Origin: Paragonimus westermani
Taxonomy: Eukaryota > Platyhelminthes > Trematoda > Plagiorchiida > Troglotrematidae
Reading direction: 5' to 3'
Assembly: GCA_008508345.1 (NCBI GenBank)
Contig: QNGE01000985.1
Span: forward strand, 1-64,000
DNA: 64,000 nt
Positions within the stretch are counted from its first letter, which is position 1. Each line of letters begins with the position of its first letter. This document shows positions 49,036-62,239 of the stretch, in pieces. Made by a program: the position numbers and the translations under genes. Under the pieces are notes generated by a model. That model had not been told where the DNA came from and did no database searches. It saw nothing but the letters and a program-made list of their open reading frames with translations.

Positions 49036-52000
49036 ATTCCTATCATAGCTATGACTTTTAATGACCTGTTTGATCCATTATAATTGTGATTTAGCTTGTG
49101 TAACTGTGGAATTCTGATGAGAATTACCGAAAACCTTAATCTGCATAACTTATTTCTCAAGGTGTTACGGTGTTCAATACCGTCTGAACCAGCTAATCGA
49201 TGTCGGCCATGATCCGGACATCATATATTCCAATCCGCTTTATGTGGGAAGCACTGTTAAAAAACCATCACATAGGTTCAAAATAATCGTTTGCACTGAC
49301 ACAAATAAAAAAGGCGCTATTTATAAGTATGACAGAATTGGCGCAAATTTAATGAAGTCCTGAGGGTTTACAGGCAGCCACGAACGTACGTCCAAAGCGT
49401 ATCAGTGCAATAATGAAATTCACGTGACTCTTACGAATGTGGCAATATCACAGGTTTCACCAATTTGAACCAAATCTCAATTATCTTACTTATACGTTAC
49501 GTTGAGTCGTGTCAAACAGCAGCCCTTTCAATCGGCTGGCAACTATGACAATGTCAGTCCTACAGCACTGGAAACAAAACAAATCAAATTTCCAGCTTGC
49601 TTTTGAGTCAAGATTGCAGTTAGCTGGTTGGTCAAATTTTCCGGAAATTGAGACAAGAAGTATCGGTGAGAAAACTTTAGTTCGATTAATGGTGATGAGG
49701 GAGACGTAATAGCCAGTTCTCACTGTCAAATGAATCAGTTTCTATTTAACGCATTCCGAAATATCGTTTACTTATGAGCACACGTACGCTACCAAATCAT
49801 TAAATAACTATAATGCTAAACATCCGTGTAGCACGGATTGCTTATAGTAAACTGAGCCTGAAGGTCTTCGTGTAAATTGCCCCACTTTCTAAACACTTTC
49901 ACTGAAATCAGGGCAATTACAGTTTACTCACCATTCACACCAAGAACAATTGATAATCACCTTTGCACTCCGGCTGAATACTCTTCACGTCATTATTTTA
50001 AGTGAGAATACACGGCGTTATTAATCTAAATGTGCTTGTTGTTACGGTTAATCGTTAGTTGCACCACAAAAGGGAGTTTATCACATCATGCCAGACAATT
50101 CACTGACGTCAGCAGTGGAACTGGTCATTTTAGTCAGTAAAGAATTAGTTAAGCTAAGCTTCGTATTTTTTCGTTGTTCTTACCCCAACAAACCGATATG
50201 ATTACGAACCACGCGTTCCGATCTACAGGTTCTCGTTTCCACTGTCTCAATTTACATTGTTTGTGTACAGCATGGTCCTAGGGACTAAACGGCATGCTCA
50301 CACCGTAAATGAACGACATAAGCCGAGTTCAGCTAGCTGACTCACGCAGCTGTCTACACTGATAGTTGCCTAAAATTGTCATTGTACACAACAGGGTGTT
50401 CGGTAGTGGACATCCACAAGATGTTGCACTTCTGTCTATGGTTACCAAGTGAAGAAGCCTGAACAATCAGCGTTTCACGACCGGTCAGTCACATAGAGGG
50501 GAAGTTTCACATGTGATGACCGAAATACATCTTCTGTTGAGTTCACTGGCACAGTGATACAGTACTGACGTGATCTTCGACAAATATGGTATGCTTGGTA
50601 CAAAACCTAACTGATGGACGATTTGCGGCTTAGTTGGATTTTCCTGACAGCAGAAGCTATTTAAAATGTATTGACATTGTTTCAGAGAGTCTCCAGTGGT
50701 AATTTTTAATTCACCAGCATCACTCTACACAATTTCCAAGCATACCAACTTCAGAGTACCTGTGTCGCCACCAATAATTTTGTGTTACTGTTCCGTGAAT
50801 TACAACTGGTCGACTGACCAACCTGATGTCATGTTGCATTCCTGCCCAGCAAGTTCACAAAGTGATAGCCTGATTGAGTGTTCATTTGAGTTAAAGGCTA
50901 TCTTGCTACGACCACGGTGTAGTGGATGCTGAACAATAGTCTCTCGTCTTTCTTCAAACCACGTTCAAGATGTGTTGGGTTTAAATGAGACCAAAATAAC
51001 GGTAAAACCTGGAGGGTTATATTAATTGGTCTTACGGTGTATAATGTTACTCACGCCAGGAGTTATTCCCAGATCGACATGTTGGTGAGATCAGCATGAG
51101 AAAAACAGTACCCCGATTAACTTCACAGGGGGGATGGTCCGACCATCTAGTGTAGAACGGTTACTCCCCAGTAGCTACAAAATATCGCTGAAGTGGAAGC
51201 GTCACGTCACTAGGAGAGAACGCTATCGTCCTGCTAAATTCCTATAGAAACTGGGTACTCAGGGCTTCTCTTTCAGGCTGACACGATTTTACATGGACTG
51301 ATAGAACACTGCTTTATGGGCTAATGAATTATCTGAGTTGTTCACCGTCACACATTAAGTCTTACTGAAACAAATTTGCAACCGGCAGTTACAACCGACA
51401 GCGTTGTGGTCACGCTGACAAAGCCAAGTTACCCATATTAAGGACAAGATGAGAAATTTTTAACGCCAACATTAACTCTTTAAAACGTTGGTTATCATCC
51501 GGTAATGGGAAAAACCATAGAATAATTAAATCTTCAGAGTGCCAAGAAATAATTCACTAGTTATCAACTCGGTGGTTTTGGAAACGACTGGTGTTTTGAT
51601 GTTTTTGGTAGTCTCCGGAGGAATGTGATTTACAAGACAGCACTCATATAGTCATGGAACGTAATGTGTTTGCACACTAATTCTCAACCAAGGCTTATAG
51701 ATGTTAACACAATTGAAAGAGCTCCTACATACTTGTGAATCATTATTTTCCCAGTTTGTTGTACAGCAGATGGGATGCCATCCTGAGTAAAAAGGACGTG
51801 TTATCTTTGTCAACCAGAGTCATCAGTGGCGACGGAAAAGCTTGCGGTTGTCAATGAGAAAAAGGGTGTAATGTTTTCGTGCGCTCTGTTGTGATCTGTG
51901 GTCCGCTTTCTTGGTCTTTTTACGATCAAGTTAGCGACAACCTTGCTATGCCTAAAAACCATTGCCACTTTGAGCTATCCCATATTCTATAGAGGTTTGT

Positions 52001-54443
52001 GTAAGTAAAGTGTTTACCTGTACGCACTTTGACACTAAAACTAATCATTCTGAATAGCCTGCGACGGTCGAGGCGAGGTTTCCACTTGCCAGCTGAGCGT
52101 TTACCCCACCCATTGTTGTACACCAAGACCACCAGCAAATGAGTAAAACCCTGCCGTGAACATGCGAGGACGCGATCACAAAATATGAAGTCCACATGGG
52201 GAAAGGGGTTGGCTTCTTGGATTATTGCCGTTGTGAATTAATGAAAAAAATAGACAGGACATTCAGATTCGGCGCTGAAGTCAAAGAGACGATAATAAAC
52301 TGTGCACTCCTATCTCGCCAAACACTCACTTGTACTAATGACGAAAATGTTTCGGAGCACAGACAGTCATGTAGTTCTGAAACACTCCATAGTAAGCGGA
52401 ATAGTATGAGGATTCCATATACAAACTGACGTTTGTTCCCAAGAGTTTATTAATTGTAGTGTCAAGCCACGCCATCTTCCGTTAGCTCAAACGCACATCC
52501 TAATGGTCCTTTTCACTGCCCATATATATAAAACGTGATCACTAAGTAAATCTTCTACAGACTGAATGTGTCCGGAGTGGGCGGTATGCCGGATAGTACA
52601 CCAGCTTGAACTGACTGTTCCATCTCCTTAACTGTGTCTACCAATGACACTGTTCGTAAAAAATAATACATATAGCTGGTTATTGACAACGATCGCCAAT
52701 TGATGTCTGCTGCAGACTAGGCGGGGTTCGATGAGTTCTCCATGCACGCTTTTTAGGGCTTTGCCATTGCATGGACCTTGATTTAAACAAGCATTTCTAC
52801 TAATCCAGTTATTAGGATGCACAATTCTGTTCACCTTATCACTTAACTTAGTAGTACTGTTCTAACCAACTGACATATCTACTTATTACCTAGGTGCATC
52901 ACTCAAGAGCGAAATGGGTTGAGCATTCGGGTATGATGAATCGGTCCTGCCTACCTTGAAGTCAGTGACACAGTGGTCATCGTGGATGCTTCAACAATGT
53001 GTGGCTGAGGTTTGGGTCCAAACAATGCACAGATATGCTTCAGTTGGAGCGAAAATTGCGTCTAATGCTTCTTTTCGAATACGACTGACTGAGTAGACGA
53101 TGGAAGTGTGCTATGGCTACGATTAGTTTCGAGTAATGTTCAACTAGAAACAGCTAAAGAGGTCTAGCGTCGAATTATTCTGGAATTTTCATACCTTCGT
53201 TCCATCACCCGACTCTGTTCACATCGTGATTAATGCAAGAAATTCTATCTAGTTGCATCGATCCTCTCTTACTTCAGACAGTCTACTCGTTGAGGATTAT
53301 TGTGACGATCAAATAAACTCATTTTACTTCACATTGGTTCATCCTCCGAATTTGACGTCAGAAAAAACGTTAACATCAGAGAGAAATTCATTGGCTAGAG
53401 CCCCCGTGGTTGAGACGTGGAGCGAAATGAAAATCGTCAAGTGATCCCCTCGAAGCATGTATTCTAGAGTTAATATATGCGTATGCTGCTGTCTACAATG
53501 CATTCACTTGGTGAGCCCACAAACATTTTATTCTGTGGACATTTAATTTCAAATGATATTTAACTAAAAGCCAAGCTAGGAACTCACCAGCTAGTATCAT
53601 GTACGACAGTAAAATCCACGGAATAAGTAGGAACATTTCGAGTAATCACAGGTAAGAATGTAGCTGAAATAATCGGAAAGGAAGGTGCTAATCGCAGTTT
53701 ATTCATGAGGGGACTCACCGTCGTTGTGGTATTTCAGTCGTGGTATCATTTAAACCAGAGTGACATAAGTATAAAGAAACTTGCTAGTCAACACTTACAC
53801 TGGTCTCCTCCGTCAACAGTGAACCACCGTGACTTATCATGATGAGCGCAGTAATGAGTGAGCATTCACACCGAAATAATCACTGGATCACACGTTGTCT
53901 TTCACTGCGTGGAAATAGACATGAAGGTGGCAAACGAGTGAAATTGTCGGAACGCGGCTTAATCAGTGTCAGTGTCTAATGTGTGTGTCCGATTTAGCAC
54001 AAAACGCTTTCATTAAAAAGTATTCACTGAAATCACGTGAACGACAAAGTAGAGGAAAAGAATGGTTTTCTCTGTTTCGTTATCAGGCTAATTACAATAC
54101 AATAAATATGGGAATGGTAACCAGGGTGGGTCAGAAAAGCTGTCAATAGAGGTTATGGACAACGTGTTTGTTACCGGTTAAGCAATAACGGTTCCCAGTT
54201 GTACGCGTAATGCTTTCCAGACCAGCTAAAGAAAAAGTCGTTATAGCGAACAGGATTGGTTACGTTTTCATTAGCTGATATTTCAAAAGTCATGAAGACA
54301 GAAAAGGAGAAAGACAAGGTACCAGCTGTAGGAAAAGTGATATCTAGAACGTTGGCATCCGTACCGGTTGTACAACAAACCCTAGGCTGTACGGTCTGCC
54401 CCAAAGTGCCCGAGGATGATTAATCCTTGAGACCGTTTTAGAG
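49036..54443. other. Region without a supported gene
   Basis: Only short frames occur. A minus-strand frame at 54171-54404 (77 codons, Phe/Ser-rich, with an acceptor-like ttttcctacag and a donor-like ccggtaaca) could be an exon but shows no motif. No remains of the N-terminal part of the Penelope-like element could be traced left of 54444. Confidence 0.45.
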
Positions 54444-55013
54444 GTGTGCAACACGCCTTATCATGTTATGGAAAAATGGCTTACTGGTCTGTGCGAACCC
54501 ATCAGTGTTGACCCAGTGAAATATGATCGCCTCTTTTTATATAATGACGCTTCGCTATTTGAGAAAGTCCTCGTGCAACAGACAACTGACTACCTATGCG
54601 ACTCTACTGAACTTAACAAGAAGCACGTGGGTATCCCAAAAGGTGAACCTAAGGAGCTGCTGGTCCTTTGTACTATAAGTGCCCCGTCTCTTTTGAACGG
54701 TATACTCTGCCAACTAAGAGGTGAGCTACAGTGATACCCTCTTAGCTGACGTTTTGATGAGCAATCTGGCAACTAACCAACTGAGTGTGACCACTGAACA
54801 GTTCACTTTTTACAAACGCTACCCTGATAATATTTTTGCCTCGGCATTGAGGATTCTAACGTGGGAGTCTTTAGGTTAGCTTATAACGGTAGCAAATTCA
54901 CCAACGATTCAGATAACAGATAAGTAAATGTTTTGGATGTTAGCGTAGTAAGAAGAGAGGATGGCTTAGTTCAGCGAGAAGTGTACAGGAAACAGACTTG
55001 GGATGGTAAATGC
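54444..55013 (+). pseudogene. Penelope-like reverse transcriptase, broken
   Basis: The first frame ends at 54734, just where the family's motif before the active site should follow, and the reading resumes in another frame at about 54735 (DTLLADVLMSNL). The active-site box reads PDN in place of the family's DD pair, so at least one catalytic aspartate is lost. A third frame at 54930-55013 carries the LDV and VYRK motifs that follow the palm in Penelope RTs. Related to telomerase RT by family knowledge. Confidence 0.82.
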
Positions 55014-55334
55014 ATCCACATTGGCAGTTGCTTTCCGTTAAGTTAAAAACAAAACCCAGAATGATGTCTGATGGATACCATGTTAAAAATATGCACTCAT
55101 GATACTTTACAAGCTGAGCTGTATATCTTTCAATAATTGTTTATTCAGACTAGCTGCCCAGTGCGTTTTAATTAAACGGAGACGCAAGCGACAGAGTTGC
55201 AAATTAAATCACATTCTGCAAATGAGAAAGTTGTGTTTATTAACCTATATTTTGAGGGAGACAACGTGCCCGAAGATATCACAAGAGAGCTCAAATAGGT
55301 AATAGAGACGACTGACCTTGACCCTCAGCTGTGC

Positions 55335-55761
55335 GTGAGTTTCCGTTCAACAACTATTTCAATGACACAAATCAATGACAAACTTTTATGTTCTGTAAAC
55401 CTCTATTGTGTGTACTCACTTGTTTGCTCGTGTATGGCATCATATATTGGTCGCACTACAAGGCGATTTTCTGACAAACTGTACGAACATCATCCTGAAT
55501 GTTTGAACAGTGGTGTGATGAAAACGATTATAAGTGCGCGTTGATCATTTGACTAACTCTAATGATGCTGTCGTTAAGAAAGATGTCTCCCAGATTTTTT
55601 ACCGAGTGCCAAGGAATCGATCAAAAATGTTGAAATTGCGAATGTTGACTGTTGCCAAGGCTATTAATATCCGATTGCGCAACACTAACATCTACTTGGT
55701 GTCCTCTAGCCTACAATCACGTAGTATACCTCGAAAATACTTGGCTTATTTCACGAGGTAG
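55335..55761 (+). pseudogene. GIY-YIG endonuclease domain of the Penelope-like element
   Basis: The frame 55335-55544 contains the two beta-strand motifs: a VYSLVCSC strand and SYIG (residues 36-39, near 55440-55451), followed by the RTTRR arginines and an E-H-H helix. GIY-YIG nucleases nick DNA; in Penelope-like elements the domain lies C-terminal of RT. A frameshift at about 55540 moves the reading to 55534-55761, which carries the C-terminal YRVPRNR segment. The first motif is degenerate relative to GIY. Confidence 0.85.
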
Positions 55762-56809
55762 ATCTTCTTTATTGACAGGTATAAACCCAACTGTTTTGTG
55801 TGACATCACTGTAGATAGCCCGAAGCTTCTGGACAAGACCTAGTTTGCTTGCCTGATACGACGACAGCATTTATAACGTCAGTCATCATTGTGTGATTAG
55901 TTTGTTACCGTCAATTTTATCTAAAGTAAATCAGATCACTTAACTTTTGCATGTCATCATGCAAAATCATGTGTTTGTGTCGCAAATTTATGTTGGTTCG
56001 TTCTGACCTGTACTAAAGGACCTTCACATAATCACCTGTATAGTTTGTTTGATAACTGGTGCGGTATGGTAGGAGAATCCAATCACATAGGCCATTCCAG
56101 CTGGCATTTTTTATTAGGCGAGTATAAACTAATCGGGCTGCAATGCGTTAGTGAAATAACCACGACCACGGTTGAATACGAACGTAACTGTTTACATAAA
56201 ACGGGTTAAAACAAAATCACTATTAATTCCAATTGACCTGTGATGTTTCGAAATCTCACGCTCTTTGATATACGCGTTCACAGCAAAACAAACAATTTGC
56301 GGGAGAAAAACAAGGAACCCTAAAAACATCGAAACACAACTTAGTTGACAACAGCAAGATAATGGACGGAAATTAAGATGTACTTAAGAAGGACGTAATT
56401 TATGAACAGAAGTCACGTTGATGAGTTTGAAATTTCTACATATATGGTACGTATCTATCGAACAGAGCCCAGTAGGCCTAGCCACAACAATGAATTGAAT
56501 AAGGTTAGCCGGATGAAAGATGGGATAGGTTCTAGCTGAGAGATTGCAACGGAATATATCGTGAAAAAGTGATTGGCTGGACGTGAAACAAAGCAATCAG
56601 TTGGTCTGATTATTGGTTCCATTCAACTACTAAACTTACTTTCAGTCAATCTCAATAAGCATGACCGACCATGTGTTTTACAAAACAGCGCAGTTGTTTC
56701 GAAACGCGTTTTTCTGTTACTAAGTGGTTAGTCTAGCAGGATTGAGTGCTACCGTCATCCCACCGACCATGACGGAGTAACATTTTCCAGGAAAACCCAT
56801 ACCATGTAG
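55762..56809. other. Region right of the Penelope-like element, no supported gene
   Basis: The first 150 bp may be 3' sequence of the Penelope-like element, because broken coding resemblance continues to about 55850. A minus frame at 56384-56596 has no recognised motif. Confidence 0.4.
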
Positions 56810-56925
56810 TTGATAAACCGAGTGTGAATAACACAACGTTACGAGCAACTTGTAATACTCTACGTTTCAAACACCTCGGGTGGCCTTCCTCAGGAGTGTT
56901 GTAATCGATTTCGATTACAGGGTTT
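56810..56925 (-). repeat. Single arm of the hammerhead-like palindromic repeat
   Basis: Positions 56810-56906 are exactly as long as one arm of the palindrome at 2483-2676 (97 bp) and align without gaps, from ttgataaac to the centre of the atcgat. After the centre only a short start of the opposite arm remains (gatttcgattacag, to about 56920), interrupted by ttt. The copy therefore includes the head-to-head junction, which suggests that the palindromic form is the ancestral unit and this copy has lost most of one arm. Confidence 0.88.
56830..56900 (-). ncRNA. Hammerhead-ribozyme-like motif (third copy)
   Basis: On the minus strand this keeps the CTGAGGA core, the GAA core, the 4-bp stem III (acgt/acgt), the GTT triplet and the gtgtt that closes stem I. 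Stem II is weakened: its 3' side reads ggtgt instead of ggtgg. The loop of stem III differs at several positions from the palindrome arms, while all core bases are the same, which is what one would expect if the core was under selection before insertion. Confidence 0.42.
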
Positions 56926-59900
56926 CAATGATTCAGCATGTAGGTGCAATTTTGATGCCGCCTTGTGCGTTTCGGGCATCACTTCAATCAGTGGAAAGCT
57001 GAATGATCCCATTGACTTTCGCCTAGTGAAAATCCTCTCAGTGTCTTGCAAATAGCTGGATATGGTTACTGGTTTCATTGAGCAATATGTGTTATGTCAC
57101 ACGGAATCGTCCGTAAGTTGTCTTTAGCTATGATAACTGGTTATAATACCGCTACCGTGAGTTCCAGCTGATCTAGTTCTTACCGTTACTTTGTGAAAAC
57201 TACCCACGACGAAGTTGGCAACTGCACTACAAACGCAGTTGAATTTTTATTCCACACCTTCCTCCGTGAACTGGTGTTTTATTGAAGTCTTTAAACGACG
57301 ATATGCATGCACTGGGGGCCTCTACTTGTTCACGTAATCGAATACACCAACCGACAATGCATCGATCACAAAGAAGCGTGATGGGCCAGTGATCTTCGGG
57401 CAACTGACACGAAGAGCAGCAAACTAAGGTCATACAAACATTCTACGTAATCATAGAACAGAACAGAAGTGAACGATTGTTTCTGGTAGTTCATCATCAT
57501 ATCAAAACCACTGTATAGATTCATCAAAATGAATCCGGCATACAAGCAACAGGAGAGATGCAACAGAGTACCAGTGCACAGAGAAGATGTCTCAACCTTG
57601 TTCATAACATCTGTAATTCAACCAGTAAGACGATGAAACACCACTGGTTTGAAGCTTCATACTCCATCAAGTCAAGCAGTCACGGCTGGGAGTTTGGTTG
57701 GAAATACTTGCTGATAACCATTGTACTTGGAAGTCTTGCACGAATTTCTTGCGTAAGCAGTTAACCGGTTTACATAATCGGATGACAGTGCAGCTACTAT
57801 GTGCTGTCCAGTGGTCCGGAGAGTGGCTGACCGGAACACCGTAGAGTGCAAGGAGAGTTTGGATGGAATCAGTTTGGCGGCCAAGTTCGGCTGAGTTTGC
57901 GACGGCTGTCAAATCAAACTAACCATGCTCAATGATGCGTTTTGTTTCATTTGGACAACACTACCTTTGTGCAACCTATATATTTTCCAAATAACAGCAA
58001 GGTACTGAACACACAGTTATGGGTTCGTCAAATCTCAAAGGTACACCTTTTAGGCAGTCAGCGTCGAAATGTTACAAGCCAGTTGCATAGATTTCCCATT
58101 AGGAGTGTGCGTTTGGTGTCACGTATAATCGACGTTTGAGTATCGCTGTTACACCATCACACTCGAATGAAAGGCGAACGTATACGCCTTTTTTCTGCAG
58201 CACAATAACTTCATTTTGTAATGTAATTACGATGTAAAGCGATCAGGTTGACCTCCTTCTTCTGGTACACTGGCGACTATCTTTAGATTCTATTCGTTAT
58301 GTCTATGAAGCCTACGTTCACTGTTTTGTTAGTGAGACATTGGACAGAATTTTGTCTCTGTTTACATGGAAACGAAACCGTTCAAATCGAGTACTGCCCT
58401 GTTTCATGTGAATAACGGAATTGGTAGTTATTGTTCTTGAATCGCAGTTGAGACCAACCGGTAAACTAGCAGTGAAGTGAAAACCAATGAACATCACTGA
58501 AAAACCACAAAAGTGGCCATAAGATAAGTGGACTATTTGCCAAGTGGTGAATTCTATGCTCAACCATTACTCACTCATATAGTGTGCAAAGTGGCCACCC
58601 AATGAATTCAAAACTGACGATGAAAAATGTAGTTTGTATGTTAAAGACTGTTGATTGTGCTTGTTTTCCGATCAGTACGTCTTCCAGACCACCTTATCTT
58701 TGACAGGGAACGATGGAGAAGATCGACGCTAGTTGGATTGAGTGGTCCGAAGGTCTCTGATGGCTAAGTGACTTGGTAGGAGTGAACAGCGATGGGCTGC
58801 AGTGAAAACTGTGAAGTGACTGTATTGCAAATAATTTCTTAGTCTCAGTTGAATCCACCTTGGTTAGTTTCAAGGTGGAAACATTTAAATGCACATGTAT
58901 TTAGGTGTGTATCCCATGTTTCTCTGACATGAATCCGCCCGTATCTATTACATTAGTTGAGCGTAAACACCGTTGACTGTTTCACTTCAAGATTGTTCTA
59001 ATGCTGTCAATATTCGAAAGTGTATCAAAGATTCTGTTCAGGGTAGTCTATTATGGATATTGATAGGTTTTCTAGCATATTTATTGTTTATGTACGCCTA
59101 AGTAACACAGGTGTAAATTATACAAAAGCATATCATCTTTATGTAGGTGCCGCATTGATCCGAAGGTCTGCGTTTGTCACATATTCTCCTTTCTGTGTTG
59201 GTTACACTAATTTATCCCGATGCATGCTGAAATAAGCATGATACAAAAAACCGTTCACCACTCACAGCTTGCCTACATCAAACATAAACTGGCTTTTGGC
59301 AATACCATTTGTTACGAGATGTACCAGTTCAATCCCCATTAGTCCGTTTACGTATTCCAACACTGATGCATTGTATGCGGAGGCTTATATAAAGCGCTGA
59401 TGCCCAACGAAACTTACAAACGAATGATTCCAGCAGAATGCTTTGCGAACCTGTTAGAATTAGCGCAAATATTGCAACCGTACAAGTGAGAAAGAGCTTA
59501 CAACGCTCACTTACACCTGACCTTGTGTTTAGCAGTGAATGAAGAGCACGAATTGGACACAAGAATGAACGCAAAAACTACAAGGTCATGGACGAACAAA
59601 ATTTATTGAATCGAGATGGAACCATTATTCTGAAAGAATGTGCAGAACAGGCGTAGGAATAATGCCTGGAAGGAACGCGATTGAAAGGTAGCGCATTTAT
59701 ACTACTGACGTCAGAGGTTGCACATTCATTCAAATTTGTCTAGATGGCCACACTGATTTGCGGCCCGATCCAGCATCACGAATGTATGTGACAATATTTC
59801 ACTTAAACTCATTCATTGTAAACGCTGTCATAAAAACACATATTCCGACGCTGAAAGCACACTGTTCGTATTCCACTACAGTTATTTAGTGTTACGCTAT

Positions 59901-60526
59901 CTGCGAGTGAATTCGCAGATAGTTATGCAGACACTAAAAGTGGACACAGATGGGATGGCTGACAAAAGCCCCGTAATTCATAATTCGTATATCTTTGACA
60001 TGAAATAAGGTGAGCGTTAACATTTCCCAGATATTTGGGCACCGTATCCTTTGAATTAATTGTGTATATCTATTAAAAATCGTCAATAAGGTTAACCATG
60101 TAACACAAAAAGAGGGTCTACAAATGAGTTGAGCATAAAGAAACTGGACAGCTTCAAATAATCACAGCAACCTTTCTTGTCACTGAAGCACAGCTTTTTG
60201 ACATGTTGAGGGTGTTTGAAACAATCACTTCAAGTTCACATGGCAATTTTTGGTAAATTCACTTTCACCACCGCGCAATGCTTTACGACCGTTATTGAAA
60301 ATACTTATTAATTAATGCTGTCACTTGTACATATCAATTCGTGTTGCACTATGGTTAGGAACACAACAATATTCGATGTGCAAATTTCCAGACGAAATGT
60401 GGACCAGGTGGTTGGTTTGAAAATGAGCAGTCTGTGTGCCTAATGTAATCGAAGTTTACCACCTGCCTGTCGTAAGGAAGTTTTGAAAATGTATCGCCAA
60501 TTCTGAGAACCGTCAGAAATGGTCTA
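56926..60526. other. Region without a supported gene
   Basis: Only short frames without recognisable motifs occur. A perfect 10-bp hairpin (ctatctgcga, 6-base loop, tcgcagatag) lies at 59897-59922. Confidence 0.45.
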
Positions 60527-61056
60527 ATGACACTGTTCGCTGACACTGCGACCGACTGGTGTAAGGTACGAGGTGGACAGATAATGACCTGTTTTAGGGA
60601 ACTGAAGTCGTTCACGAAGGGGTTGGCCACTGTGGGTCGTGTTCGTCTCCCGGGCTGTGGCGCTCGCGACTTACAGAGTCGGTGGCTGGAGACTGTAGGT
60701 GAGATGGCGGCTAATCGAGCTCAGTGGCGTGAATATTGTCGTTGTTTGTTCGAGTTGTCTGTGAAGTGAGTGCACTTAATGACGTGGGGCAGTGAAAGCC
60801 GTTAGGAACCTGTCTTACTGATGATGCCTTACTCTCACTTGTAGCTCGGTTGTTTGTTTGCAAGGTGCAGGCACCTTGATGTTGAATGTTTGAATATGAA
60901 CGTAGTCATTTTCAGTAGTTAGGTCCCTTCCCGTCCCCTTCTTTTTTCCTTCTCTCTCTTCTTATGTAGGGTTTGCTTTTTCTTGATGGTTGTTTGGCAG
61001 TTAAGCATTAATGTGAACCACTGATGTACTGCCGTCTACGATGATGATGCTGATGA
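60527..61056 (+). mobile_element. 5'-truncated LINE: C-terminal coding part and 3' UTR (copy 2)
   Basis: The 80-codon frame 60527-60769 holds KVRGGQIMTCFRELKS, VGRVRLPGCGARDLQSRWLE and NRAQWREYC, the conserved C-terminal tail of a LINE family whose related member is at 62240-63230. It ends at TGA and is followed by a 3' UTR of about 285 bp, with the last 231 bp shared with 14279-14513 and ending in a GAT-type repeat (atgatgatgctgatgac). Truncation at about 60535 is the typical outcome of incomplete target-primed reverse transcription. Confidence 0.88.
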
Positions 61057-62239
61057 CACGCATGCTGAAGTATGTGATCAAATTATAACACGTTCTTTGT
61101 CTTCTCAGATCCTTCGGTGTAGTTTTATAATGGTTCTTCACAAAATACTCATACAGCGAACCACTTACAGTGCAATAATTATGGCAATAGCGATCATTCT
61201 GTGAACACTCCGACCAAATTGGACATCAATACAAAGGATATCTACCATGCGTTACTTGCTGATTCAATTTACTTCAGAGGGTCTTTGGGAAGTTCAGTTT
61301 GTGTGGCTGACTTTTGTTGTCAGGTCTGTGGCTGGTAATTTATCCACTCGTTCAAGAGCGAACCTCATGAATAGGTGTTTGCGGAGTAAAGTTGCTACTC
61401 ACGGCAACAGTTATATATAGTAAGGTAGAGGGATGAATAGGAAACAAGGCTTAACACAAGAGTCCGGAATGATGTGGATGTGGACAGGGTTTCGACTGGG
61501 AGGTGCTCTATTTTGAGACAACGTTCTTGAGTAACAAGTTTGGTGGTTGTGAGGCCCCCAGCAGTGCAGGTGACAGTTACCCACCCTATTCAACAGAACA
61601 GTCCTGATTTTTAAGTTCGTAGTCACGACCTTGTTCAACTAGACTCATCTTATGAAATGAAGATGCTGGAGAAGTTGGTTGAACTTGGGCGTCCTTGGAA
61701 TCCAAATGCAACAATCTCGTCTGAAAGTGGGCACTGTGAAAAGTATCCTGAAGATAGCGTAAGTGAAACCTTAATCACTCGCTCGTTATTGATGAATGAA
61801 GGGGTTGGACGACGAAAGGTTATACCAGTCAAACAGTATGATGCATTGCTGAAACATCGAACACGTCATTCATCTGCGGGTGAGTTCAGAAGCGCGCAAT
61901 TATACACCACTGATATTTTTACACTGAAATCAACGTGTAGAGTTACATAGGCTCTCTTACATTGACGGTCCTGAGTGGACTGGATCGTCGTGGATCAACC
62001 AGATACTTCAAATATAACTTCCTTCTCATTTCACGTTTCTGTAATGCATACAGTTAGCGGTCCTTCTGAGTTGCGGGCTTAAAAGGATCCCATTCGAAGT
62101 AAATTCCAATAGTGTCTGGGTCATTTTCATCATGAGCACACCAAAAGACCATTTAAGCAAAGCAAGGTTTGTGAGATACGAGCGCCATCTACACAATAGA
62201 TAGCGTCACCACACTTTTTCCGGTGTCCACCAACTCAGC
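61057..62239. other. Region between two LINE tails, one candidate exon
   Basis: A plus-strand frame at 61657-61950 starts MKMLEKLVELGRPWNPN, has balanced composition and contains a full-consensus donor (gtaagtg) at 61760. The stretch 61639-61759 could be an exon (acceptor-like ttcaactag), but no family was recognised and the acceptor is poor. Nothing else is supported. Confidence 0.35.

Larger units (their letters stand above)
54444..55761 (+). mobile_element. Penelope-like element (RT plus GIY-YIG endonuclease), broken and 5'-truncated
   Basis: Read on the plus strand through frame changes, the order is: an RT N-terminal part (CNTPYHVMEKWLTGLCEPI and CDSTELNKKHVGIPKGEPKE, 54444-54734), a palm segment (FTFYKRYPDNIFA near 54810-54850), thumb-region motifs (NVLDVSVVRREDG and VYRKQTWDGK, about 54930-55013; ICTHDTLQAEL), a GIY-YIG nuclease (YSLVCSC, then ASYIGRTTRRFSDKLYEHHPECL at about 55413-55500) and a C-terminal part (FYRVPRNRSKMLKLRMLTVAKA). 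This is the diagnostic Penelope layout. At least three frame breaks are present, and the segment that normally holds the DGVAMGS-type motif is missing, so it is not functional. Confidence 0.88.
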
